Positions 8,212 through 14,157 of a stretch of 14,157 bases of DNA are shown here, one piece after another. The position numbers and the translations under genes are program-made. Source of the DNA: Holosporales bacterium (lineage in GTDB: Bacteria > Pseudomonadota > Alphaproteobacteria > RUG11792). Numbering within the stretch: position 1 is the first letter of the stretch; the number at the start of each line of letters is the position of its first letter. Location of the stretch: the NCBI GenBank assembly GCA_031275915.1, contig JAISOC010000010.1, forward strand, positions 1 to 14,157, written 5' to 3'. Under the pieces are notes generated by a model. That model saw nothing but the letters and a program-made list of their open reading frames with translations, had not been told where the DNA came from and made no database searches.

Positions 8212-8934
8212 TTATTCGTCCTCAGATTGAGGATCTGGTGAACTCTCTTCTGATTCTAACTGTAATTTTGACTCAATATACTGTTTTTTATTGCTCACTA
8301 TTGTGGAATTGTCAGGATTTAATTTCCGATCAACAATTGATTCATTACTATCTGTCGTATTCTCAAATTGTTCCGCAAATTCCTTTTTTAACTTAGCTAA
8401 AGCCCACTTGCACAAATCTATGCTTCCTTGCATTTTTAAGATATCTTTTGAGGTAATTTTTTCTTCATCTGCGTTTGTACCAATAGACACAACATTTTGG
8501 AATCCAAGTTTCTTTGCCAATTCTTTCAGTTTTTCATCTATTGACGCTATTTCCTTTTGCAAACTTTTAATGTTACTTTCTTTTTGTTTCAGCAACTTTA
8601 TCATACCTTGTGAGTTTATATTCGCAGCGCTTTTGTTTTTCATCCACTCTTCAGCTTCTTTTATAAGCTCATTTTTCTCCGCTACTTCAATTTCTTTCGC
8701 AAATTTTTTCACTAACAATGTGCAAAAGGCAATCGCGTTTTCTTTTTTTTGTATGGCTAATTTATAAGTTTTCTCATTTTTGTTGTTTTCAAATTTTTGA
8801 TGTGCTTCGTTTGAGTCTTTAAGAGCATTTATACCACTCCGCCAATAATAATTATTATTACCATCATGGCCGGCATAGCAAGAGCCAGCCTCAAATAAAG
8901 TTACCAAACAAAGTAGTACCCGGATCGTTTTCAT
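8212..8934 (-). CDS. secreted helical (coiled-coil-like) protein of unknown function
   Basis: 240 residues, family not recognised. Residues 1-21 are a signal peptide (MKTIRVLLCLVTLFEAGSCYA) with likely cleavage after A21; C19 is preceded by AGS, a poor but not excluded lipobox. A short Gly/Asn/Tyr-rich segment follows (about 22-35). A long Lys/Glu-rich helical region with coiled-coil character fills about 36-200, and an acidic Ser/Glu tail ends the protein (about 200-240). The frame opens 17 codons earlier, but GGAGG at 8941-8945 and the signal peptide fix the start at 8934. A promoter lies just upstream, in the gap after the M91-like gene. Its layout recalls the frameshifted protein at 6466: signal peptide, Glu/Lys helices, polar break, helix. 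A paralogous relation is possible but unproven. Confidence 0.75.
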   Translation of the reverse strand: MKTIRVLLCLVTLFEAGSCYAGHDGNNNYYWRSGINALKDSNEAHQKFENNKNEKTYKLAIQKKENAIAFCTLLVKKFAKEIEVAEKNELIKEAEEWMKNKSAANINSQGMIKLLKQKESNIKSLQKEIASIDEKLKELAKKLGFQNVVSIGTNADEEKITSKDILKMQGSIDLCKWALAKLKKEFAEQFENTTDSNESIVDRKLNPDNSTIVSNKKQYIESKLQLESEESSPDPQSEDE

Positions 8935-8940
8935 AACACA

Positions 8941-8945
8941 CCTCC
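8941..8945 (-). promoter_or_regulatory. strong Shine-Dalgarno fixing the start at 8934
   Basis: GGAGG on the minus strand, six bases before the ATG. It places the start directly at the signal peptide. Confidence 0.8.
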
Positions 8946-8973
8946 AAAATAACCAAAAATAACAACCATCTCC

Positions 8974-9002
8974 AATATAATACAATCAAAATCCAAACTC
9001 AA
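8974..9002 (-). promoter_or_regulatory. promoter of the 8212-8934 gene
   Basis: On the minus strand TTGAGT (8997-9002), a 17-base spacer and TATATT (8974-8979) lie between the stop of the M91-like gene (9012) and the ATG at 8934. The predicted leader is about 33 bases. The secreted gene can thus be transcribed independently of the peptidase gene. Confidence 0.5.
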
Positions 9003-9011
9003 TAAAAAAAG

Positions 9012-10733
9012 CTAATTGAACACAACACACTCTCCTAACCCTAATTGTCTAGGCTTACTGCAGTATTCATTCCATGTGTTATCTTTCGTATAGATAAGTG
9101 GAAACAGTCTGTGTTCAGTACAATACGAGTAAAAAGCGACATATACGACGTCCATAGCCATTAGTACAGTACCCATATCTTCAAAAAAAGCAAAATTATT
9201 GTGACCAAATCTCATAAGAAGTCCCAAACTAAGTCTAAACAAATTTTCTGAAATATCATCACCTTCCAGGTAATGAGCGTTGAGAAAATATCCTTCTGTG
9301 TAGAACTGTGGTGGTGGTCCTCCCAAAATAGTGCGTATTTCCTCATAATTTATGCCACTGCCGTGCCATGCTTTGGCGGATATAGCGGCTCTACTTTGAT
9401 TATTATCCAATTTTCGAAGAACATTGTAGTAATAATATCCAATGACAATAGTGACACCTTCGATATCCACAAAATTGCCTAAGTCAAAATCTGCGAGTAA
9501 AGAATTACCTTCAGCATTAAACCTAATTGGATCCAATAAATAGTGAAACCAATGAAGAAGTTCGTGAAAAAGAGTTATTACTGCAGGAGAATAGTGTAGT
9601 TGAATCAAGGCTTTTCCGTCCACTATGTGAGTAACCAATTGATACTTAACTGGCGTTTGCTCTCCAGAGAGGTTAATTTCGCTATCTTCAACCAGTTCTT
9701 CTTTCTTATTATCAAAATTATATTCTGACCAAGTAATTCGTGATTTATCCCAAGTATTGTCCCCACAGCTGCTATAAATGTATCCTCCTCCATCTTTTGA
9801 ATTATCTAGACAGATGTCCAACGTAATATTATGTAGGCGATCAGCAGAACTCTCAATCTGCGATCGGGAACGTGGATTTCTTTGCGGAGTTCCTAGTCCT
9901 ATTTCTATCAGCAATCTGTAGAGTAGAACCCTTCCAACAGGATTTGATGCTATTACCATAAACTGCTCCCAGAACAAATCTTCCTGATCTTTGGATTCTG
10001 TGGCGATTTTTGCACTTGCCTCTCGCCTTAACTTTAGCGTCTTTGATTTCGATGCATCCCAATACCATATCCGAGGTATGAAGGCTTTAAACTTCATTAC
10101 AGGTCGTCCAAGAATAGGGTGTATGACTGTGTCCCTCTCCCCATCATCACCTTTCCACCCAAACATTCGCATATAGAATTCTGTAACTCGCTTGTCATCT
10201 ATTTTTGCACATGACCATTTGACTGCCTCTGGTGTTGTTGGTTGATGTCCATCTCTGGGGAAAATAATAGAAAGCTCACCATTACCTATCATGCTTGAGC
10301 TAAAGCTAGAGCTAGAACTTGAGCTGGAGCTGGAGCTAGAGCTAGAGCTAGAACTAGAACTTGAGCTAGAGCTAGAACTGAGGCTGGAGATAGGACTGGA
10401 GCTAGAACTGGAGCTGAGATTATTACCTGTGTGAAATTTGAATACAATAAGACCTTCTTTCTTTTCTCCCTCTTCTTCCTCTTCTTCCTCTTCTCCCTCT
10501 TCTCCCTCTTCTTCCTCTTCTCCCTCTTCTTCCTCTTCTTCCTCTTCTCCCCCTTTACTCTTCTCCTTCTCCTTCTCCTTCTCCTTCCCTTTCCCTACGT
10601 AATCTGCTTCTCCCAATTCTCCTGGAAAACGCAAACTTAATATTGTTTTATTTGCTCCGCCAGCATCAAAACACAAATTCACACACACAATTATGAATGT
10701 TAGCGCCCTGGCCAATGATCTTTGAGATAACAT
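9012..10733 (-). CDS. secreted M91-like (NleD/HopH1-type) zinc metallopeptidase, putative effector
   Basis: 573 residues. A signal peptide spans about 1-27 (LTFIIVCVNLCFDAGGA). A low-complexity linker of about 100 residues follows: Lys-Glu repeats (about 48-60), almost pure Glu/Gly (62-90) and Ser runs of 7 and 25 (about 107-147). The folded part covers about 150-573. The zincin motif HELLH is at H390-H394 (TLFHELLHWFH) with catalytic E391. Upstream is a segment IASNPVGRVLLYRLL (261-275). Downstream are EEIRTILGG (464-472) and SENLFRLSLGLLMRFGH (495-511). By memory, this order matches the M91 effector family: a small-residue-GR-LL helix, HELxH, an EExRT-G element, then an SEN-R-GLP-R element. 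Known M91 proteases cut host signalling kinases; the target here is unknown. No usual type III signal is evident, whereas a Sec signal is. The ribosome site is weak. The family call rests on motifs only. Confidence 0.72.
   Translation of the reverse strand: MLSQRSLARALTFIIVCVNLCFDAGGANKTILSLRFPGELGEADYVGKGKEKEKEKEKSKGGEEEEEEEEGEEEEEGEEGEEEEEEEEGEKKEGLIVFKFHTGNNLSSSSSSSPISSLSSSSSSSSSSSSSSSSSSSSSSSSSFSSSMIGNGELSIIFPRDGHQPTTPEAVKWSCAKIDDKRVTEFYMRMFGWKGDDGERDTVIHPILGRPVMKFKAFIPRIWYWDASKSKTLKLRREASAKIATESKDQEDLFWEQFMVIASNPVGRVLLYRLLIEIGLGTPQRNPRSRSQIESSADRLHNITLDICLDNSKDGGGYIYSSCGDNTWDKSRITWSEYNFDNKKEELVEDSEINLSGEQTPVKYQLVTHIVDGKALIQLHYSPAVITLFHELLHWFHYLLDPIRFNAEGNSLLADFDLGNFVDIEGVTIVIGYYYYNVLRKLDNNQSRAAISAKAWHGSGINYEEIRTILGGPPPQFYTEGYFLNAHYLEGDDISENLFRLSLGLLMRFGHNNFAFFEDMGTVLMAMDVVYVAFYSYCTEHRLFPLIYTKDNTWNEYCSKPRQLGLGECVVFN
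10293..10415 (-). repeat. poly-serine simple repeat, (AGY-TCN)n hexamer array
   Basis: This region encodes Ser runs of 3, 25 and 7 separated by Phe or a short L-S-S-I-P segment. Within the runs the codons alternate strictly between the AGY and TCN families, so the DNA is a degenerate 6-bp tandem array. Changes in copy number would keep the frame. Confidence 0.9.
10453..10596 (-). repeat. poly-Glu / Lys-Glu encoding purine tract
   Basis: The plus strand is pure pyrimidine for 104 bases (10453-10556), and again for 39 bases (10558-10596) after a single A. The coding strand is thus all purine: mixed GAA/GAG/GGA codons for the Glu/Gly block, then an AAG-GAG hexamer array for the Lys-Glu block. 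Confidence 0.9.
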
Positions 10734-10815
10734 TATCGTTTTTTAGTTCTGCTCCGTTATATTATTAGTTCTACTATAAATTAATTAAATTTTTATTAAC
10801 CGCATTCAAATTCAA

Positions 10816-11166
10816 TTACAATATTCCAAAAATTGCCAGCAAAAACATAATAGAGAAGTGAAGGATTGCTATGAATACAGCCGCACTCCCTATATCCTTT
10901 GCTTTTTTTGATAACTCATGCGGCTCAGTGGAAATTCTATCGACTGTACACTCTATGCAGGTGTTCAAGGCCTCTGTGATTAGTATTAAAACATATGAGA
11001 AAACAAGATACGATTTCATTGACAGATCGAATACATATAAAATTACAAGAACAGCTGGGAAAAGAGCTATTTCTTGAAAAAATGCCCTTTCTTTTATTAA
11101 ACATCTCAGTCCACTGATGGAATATTGTGTTGCCTTAATCAGTGACAATAGATGTTTATTCATCAT
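10816..11166 (-). CDS. dgkA: diacylglycerol kinase DgkA (undecaprenol/lipid kinase family)
   Basis: 116 residues, a small inner-membrane kinase that phosphorylates diacylglycerol (or undecaprenol in some lineages). An amphipathic N terminus is followed by three membrane helices at about 30-48, 50-70 and 92-116. The family signature EALNTCIE...VDRI..E.HELSKKAKDIGSAAV is intact: E65, N68 and E72 on helix 2, and K90/D91 before helix 3, matching E. coli E69/N72/E76 and K94/D95. The start region overlaps the end of rppH by 11 bases, so translational coupling is likely. TTG at 11169, ATG at 11166 and ATG at 11163 are all possible; 11166 is chosen as the first ATG. There is no separate ribosome site beyond the rppH tail. 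Confidence 0.93.
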   Translation of the reverse strand: MMNKHLLSLIKATQYSISGLRCLIKERAFFQEIALFPAVLVILYVFDLSMKSYLVFSYVLILITEALNTCIECTVDRISTEPHELSKKAKDIGSAAVFIAILHFSIMFLLAIFGIL

Positions 11167-11644
11167 CAAAAAACCACTTAAATGATTTTAAAGCTTCTAT
11201 ATATAGGCTTCTTTTAAAGTGAACCGCTAATCGAATTACATTGCCTGGGCTCATCCACCTCCAGGTGTCGAATTCACTATGTTGCGTTGTTCGAAGATCT
11301 ATATCAGAGTCATTTCCAGTAAACTTCAAAAGAAACCATTTTTGACGTTGTCCAGAAAATGAAGAATTACGCCTCCTTAACCCCATGGGGATAGTGTACT
11401 CAATCCACTTTTCGCTTTCTCCAATGATGTCAAATTTATCAGTTCCAAGTTCTTCTTTCAGCTCTCTCATAACCGCATTAGAAGGCTCTTCTCCTTCTTC
11501 AATGCCTCCTTGTGGCATTTGCCATGGTTTCTTTAAAAACCACGATACCATCTTCGTATTGACAACAGACCTTTTTCCAGCAAAGATCTTTTTTTCATCA
11601 TTCACTACGATCATCCCAACACCACTTCTTAAGTTGTCATACAT
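11156..11644 (-). CDS. rppH: RNA pyrophosphohydrolase RppH (Nudix)
   Basis: 162 residues. It removes pyrophosphate from 5'-triphosphate mRNA ends and so starts RNase E-dependent decay. The Nudix box is complete from G46 to T68, with metal-binding E61, E64 and E65 (RELKEELG). Sequences typical of RppH flank it: KPWQMPQGGIEEGE before the box, EYTIPMGLRRR and GQRQKWFLLKF after it, and EFDTWRWMSP near the C terminus. Length is normal. It is the first gene of an overlapping pair with dgkA and faces away from mipZ across a long spacer. The ATG has no strong ribosome site. Confidence 0.93.
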   Translation of the reverse strand: MYDNLRSGVGMIVVNDEKKIFAGKRSVVNTKMVSWFLKKPWQMPQGGIEEGEEPSNAVMRELKEELGTDKFDIIGESEKWIEYTIPMGLRRRNSSFSGQRQKWFLLKFTGNDSDIDLRTTQHSEFDTWRWMSPGNVIRLAVHFKRSLYIEALKSFKWFFDDE

Positions 11645-11958
11645 AACTGGCTATTTCTTTTTAAATTTACGTTATAAGGCCAATCGTATCACGAAAGGTG
11701 TCCATAGTCTATTAAAACAAAGTTTCAAACCCGCCACCACAAAAAAGCAAACATATCTTAAATTAAAATAATTTGATAGAAAATAATAATGTTACCGGAA
11801 CTATAAGGGGTTTTATTGGTAGTACCAGTGCTCAAGAAATAACTCAATCGTTCACTACATGTATGGTCCCGAAGTATGATAAGATGATGCAACTCATAGT
11901 TCAGGTTAGTTCTTTTGTAGTAACTTTGTGGTAACATTGGCAGCATAGATTTTTACAT
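11645..11958. other. 314-base divergent spacer between rppH and mipZ
   Basis: This spacer must hold the promoters of both divergent units, but no near-consensus -35/-10 pair stands out. I see no tRNA, small RNA or hairpin terminator. A short TTG-started plus-strand frame (11773-11934, 53 codons) and a 62-codon minus-strand frame cross it, both without ribosome sites or recognisable composition. It may be relaxed non-coding DNA or a degraded gene. Confidence 0.5.
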
Positions 11959-12771
11959 ATGCACAAATTTGTAATGGTAAAAAAAGTAATAGTTTTTGGG
12001 AATGAGAAAGGAGGAACAGGAAAATCCACTTTGGCAATGCATTTGACAGTGAGTCTTTTAAACAACAGATACAAAGTTGGGACGATAGATGTTGATGCTA
12101 GGCAGGGTACCTTCTCAAGATATATAGAAAATAGAACCAATACTCAAAGAAATAATCCTGATATTAAAATACCAGTACACAAATCCATATCACAAAGTCT
12201 ATTGGGCAATATTGAGGAAGCAGAAAAAGAAAACAAAGAAAAATTTACGCAAGCTTTGGAGTTTCTCAGTGATTGTGAGTATATAATTATAGATACCCCA
12301 GGACATGATAACAGTCTCTCTCGTTTTGCTCATTCGCATGCCGATGTTTTAATAACTCCAATGAATGAGAGCTTTGTTGATCTCGATCTCTTGGTTAGAG
12401 TTAAAGATTCGTTAAATAGTTTGGATTTGCGACCAAGCACGTATTCTGAAATGGTGTGGGATCAAAAGAAAAACAAGGCAATCAGAAACAGGGGAACAAT
12501 AGATTGGGTAGTTTTGATTAACAGAATGGCTCACATGGCCTCCAAAAACAGACAGGAGTTGGAAAAGATTCTGGAAGCTTTAGCAAAGAGAATTGGATTT
12601 AGGTATGCTAAGGGGTTTAAAGAGAGGGTGATATTTAGGGAACTATTTGCTAGTGGATTAACTCTGACAGATAGAAATACTCAAGGAATGCAAACAAGCT
12701 TGTCTCATATAGCTGCTAGATGTGAACTAGCTGATCTTCTCAAGGTTTTGAACATATCACAATCATCATGA
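11959..12771 (+). CDS. mipZ: division-plane positioning ATPase MipZ (ParA/MinD superfamily)
   Basis: 270 residues. In alphaproteobacteria MipZ forms polar gradients on the nucleoid through ParB and blocks FtsZ polymerisation away from midcell. The deviant Walker A motif KGGTGKST is at 17-24 inside FGNEKGGTGKST, the A' motif IDVD is at 43-46 and Walker B IIIDTPG is at 109-115. MipZ-specific features by memory are GNEKGG, the DARQGTFSRYIENR segment (46-59), DWVVLINRM (182-190) and ERVIFRELFASGLTLTD (222-238). These separate it from MinD and ParA, and no minC, minE or parB lies nearby. Start choice is uncertain: ATG 11959 or ATG 11974, which begins MVKKVIVFGNEKGG, with no Shine-Dalgarno for either. 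Its stop overlaps the next start by four bases (ATGA). Confidence 0.9.
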   Translation: MHKFVMVKKVIVFGNEKGGTGKSTLAMHLTVSLLNNRYKVGTIDVDARQGTFSRYIENRTNTQRNNPDIKIPVHKSISQSLLGNIEEAEKENKEKFTQALEFLSDCEYIIIDTPGHDNSLSRFAHSHADVLITPMNESFVDLDLLVRVKDSLNSLDLRPSTYSEMVWDQKKNKAIRNRGTIDWVVLINRMAHMASKNRQELEKILEALAKRIGFRYAKGFKERVIFRELFASGLTLTDRNTQGMQTSLSHIAARCELADLLKVLNISQSS

Positions 12772-13082
12772 AAATAGAGATAGACAAAAAAGCAGAGGAA
12801 TTCATACAACAATCCTTGAAAAATAGTGAGAAAATTCCAACTCTGTGTGTTGTAAAAGGAGGATGTGCTGGCACTATGTTGGTCTTGAAATTGCTTGAAA
12901 AGGACGAAAATAACAAAATTGTAATTGTAAATAATTTGAAAATTGCAATTATGGATGAGGTTTATTTATACACAGAGGATATATCTATAAGTATAAGAAG
13001 AGGGTTATCAACAGAAATCGTAGTATTTAACAATACTGCAACGAAAAAGTGCAGATGCGGGAAGTCATTTAGTAAATTGTGA
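12768..13082 (+). CDS. A-type Fe-S cluster carrier (HesB/IscA/ErpA family)
   Basis: 104 residues. This family accepts Fe-S clusters from the scaffold and passes them to apo-proteins. The three conserved cysteines are present: C33 in GGCAG, and C95 and C97 in the C-terminal CRCGKSF. Length is normal. IscA, ErpA and SufA cannot be separated by reading. The ATG overlaps the mipZ stop (ATGA), which points to translational coupling, although the two functions are unrelated. No isc or suf gene is adjacent. Confidence 0.9.
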   Translation: MKIEIDKKAEEFIQQSLKNSEKIPTLCVVKGGCAGTMLVLKLLEKDENNKIVIVNNLKIAIMDEVYLYTEDISISIRRGLSTEIVVFNNTATKKCRCGKSFSKL

Positions 13083-13193
13083 GATAAACAATCGTTCGGC
13101 TCCGATTTTTCCTGCTTTCTTATTGATCATTGTTTCTACTTCTGGGAAAATGCGTGTGTTGTATTAGTTAGGTTGATTTCGGACAGTTACGCA

Positions 13194-13979
13194 ATGTTGA
13201 TGACAGATAAGATGGGAATAATCATGGGGATGGCTAATAGGTTTTCTATAGCCTATGGAATTGCTGAGAACTTGAGGGCAAACGGAGCAGAAATTGTCTT
13301 TACAGTAGCTAGTGAGTATTTCAAGGAAAAAATAAAACCAATAGTAGAAGAGGATTTTGGTGATTCTCCAATATACATATGCGATGTTTCCTCTGATGGA
13401 TCTATCGCAGAAACTTTTCAAACTATTGAAAAAGATCGAGGAAAACAAGATTTTATAGTGCACTCTATAGCTTTTTCCGACAAAAATGAATTGAAAGGCA
13501 AATATATCGACACATCGCGTGAAAATTTCTTAAACACAATGAACATATCATGTTTTTCTTTTGTTGAAATTTGCAAATATTCTAAGATTGTCTTAAATGA
13601 GGAAGGAGGAAGTATCATGGCTCTCTCCTATTATGGATCCCAAAAAGTATTTCCCAATTACAATGTTATGGCGGTAGCAAAAGCAGCTCTAGAAACTAGT
13701 GTAATGTATGCAGCCTCTGATCTTGGAGAAAATAATGTACGAGTGAATGCAATTTCATCTGGTCCAATAAAAACGTTGGCCGCCTCTGGAGTTGGTGATT
13801 TTAGCAAAATTCTTGAATATAATAGGCATACAGCCCCTCTCAAGAGAGGAGTAACTCTGGAAGATGTTGGAAAAGCTGCAATATTTTTGCTAAGTGACTT
13901 AAGCTCAGGAATTACAGGAGAAATACTGTATGTGGATTGCGGATGTAATATTATGGGAATGAAATTACAAGAAAATTGA
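13194..13979 (+). CDS. fabI: enoyl-ACP reductase FabI (NADH)
   Basis: 261 residues. It carries out the last reduction in each round of type II fatty-acid elongation. The cofactor site IIMGMANRFSIAYGIA is at about 9-24. The catalytic set Y146, Y156 and K163 (SYYGSQKVFPNYNVMAVAKAA) falls at the E. coli positions. Residue 93 is Ala (HSIAFSD) where E. coli has Gly; substitutions at that site affect triclosan binding in E. coli, but Ala there is natural in some species. The frame opens at TTG 13173, but ATG 13194 gives the family length and the usual start before the nucleotide site. It lies 111 bases after the Fe-S carrier gene and may or may not share its transcript. Confidence 0.94.
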   Translation: MLMTDKMGIIMGMANRFSIAYGIAENLRANGAEIVFTVASEYFKEKIKPIVEEDFGDSPIYICDVSSDGSIAETFQTIEKDRGKQDFIVHSIAFSDKNELKGKYIDTSRENFLNTMNISCFSFVEICKYSKIVLNEEGGSIMALSYYGSQKVFPNYNVMAVAKAALETSVMYAASDLGENNVRVNAISSGPIKTLAASGVGDFSKILEYNRHTAPLKRGVTLEDVGKAAIFLLSDLSSGITGEILYVDCGCNIMGMKLQEN

Positions 13980-14027
13980 ATTGTAGCCCCTTTGTAAAGA
14001 AACTGACAGCTAAATGTAAAAGTCTAT

Positions 14028-14157
14028 CTACAGTGCTCCTTCAGTATGCTTTCCTTTTTGGAGGAACTCCATTGTACCAATTGCTCCGCTATCTTGGTCA
14101 AGGATCACTTCGTTCTCCTCCTTGACCAAGCGCTCTACAATTGGGATCTCTGCTGCT
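14028..14157 (-). CDS. possible C-terminal fragment of a protein entering from the right edge
   Basis: The minus strand is open from the window end to TAG at 14028-14030, 42 codons ending in GTMEFLQKGKHTEGAL. Residue composition looks protein-like, and the third codon positions are richer in G/C than in the neighbours. A plus-strand frame from ATG 14045 is also open to the edge, partly because of the inverted repeat here, so strand is not certain. No family is recognised. Confidence 0.4.
   Translation of the reverse strand, partial: AAEIPIVERLVKEENEVILDQDSGAIGTMEFLQKGKHTEGAL
14077..14144. repeat. long inverted repeat near the right edge
   Basis: TTGGTCAAGGA (14094-14104) and TCCTTGACCAA (14119-14129) form a perfect 11-bp stem with a 14-base loop. 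Outer arms CCAATTG (14077-14083) and CAATTGG (14138-14144) also pair, separated from the inner stem by 10 and 8 unpaired bases. No T-run follows, which argues against a simple fabI terminator. Confidence 0.7.

Noticed and set aside
10293..10596. Regular short repeats suggesting a CRISPR array or origin iterons
   Set aside because: The repeats are 3- and 6-bp units, in frame within a long coding sequence, with no spacers. They are simple coding repeats.
11773..11934. 53-codon plus-strand frame starting at TTG in the rppH-mipZ spacer
   Set aside because: No ribosome site, no recognisable motif, and it sits where promoters of two divergent genes must be. Likely chance.
11959..12771. MinD or plasmid ParA
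   Set aside because: The GNEKGG start, the DWVVLINRM segment and the RELFASGLTLTD segment fit MipZ; there is no minC, minE or parB next to it.
13086..13135. AAACAAT...ATTGTTT inverted repeat as a terminator before fabI
   Set aside because: The stem is A/T-rich with a loop of more than 30 bases and no T-run after it; chance is likely in AT-rich DNA.
14045..14157. Plus-strand gene beginning at ATG 14045 and leaving the window
   Set aside because: No ribosome site; the frame is open partly because the opposite strand and the inverted repeat mirror it. The minus-strand reading is preferred, at low confidence.

Overview
The window looks like a chromosomal segment of an AT-rich, probably host-associated alphaproteobacterium of the Rickettsiales/Holosporales type. 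Reasons: a MipZ-type division ATPase (an alphaproteobacterial family), strong A/T codon bias, a short TopA with a single visible zinc finger, and lineage-specific Sec-secreted proteins including a NleD/HopH1-like metallopeptidase. The genus cannot be fixed by reading alone.

Layout. 1-5500 holds minus-strand housekeeping genes: topA (DNA topoisomerase I), an envelope M23 peptidase and trkA (K+ uptake regulator). A trkA terminator candidate abuts a near-perfect sigma70 promoter for the M23 gene. 5645-7031 has two plus-strand genes for small secreted proteins of unknown function; the second is interrupted by a -1 frameshift next to a run of seven A. 7126-8055 is xerD (minus). 8212-10733 has two more minus-strand secreted proteins: a helical, coiled-coil-like protein with its own promoter, and a 573-residue protein that joins a signal peptide, a Lys/Glu, poly-Glu and poly-Ser linker, and an HExxH metallopeptidase domain resembling the M91 effector family. 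10816-11644 is an overlapping rppH-dgkA pair (minus). After a 314-base divergent spacer come mipZ, an A-type Fe-S carrier overlapping it by 4 bases, and fabI (plus). The right edge holds a possible minus-strand C-terminal fragment coinciding with a long inverted repeat.

Together, the conserved genes cover DNA topology and dimer resolution (topA, xerD), division placement (mipZ), RNA 5'-end turnover (rppH), lipid metabolism (dgkA, fabI), Fe-S delivery, K+ uptake and wall remodelling. The accessory part is the 5.6-10.7 kb stretch: four predicted secreted proteins around xerD. The most distinctive gene is the M91-like peptidase, whose linker is built from in-frame simple repeats. This stretch is best read as a lineage-specific secreted-protein or effector island; that is an inference and no secretion machinery is present in the window.
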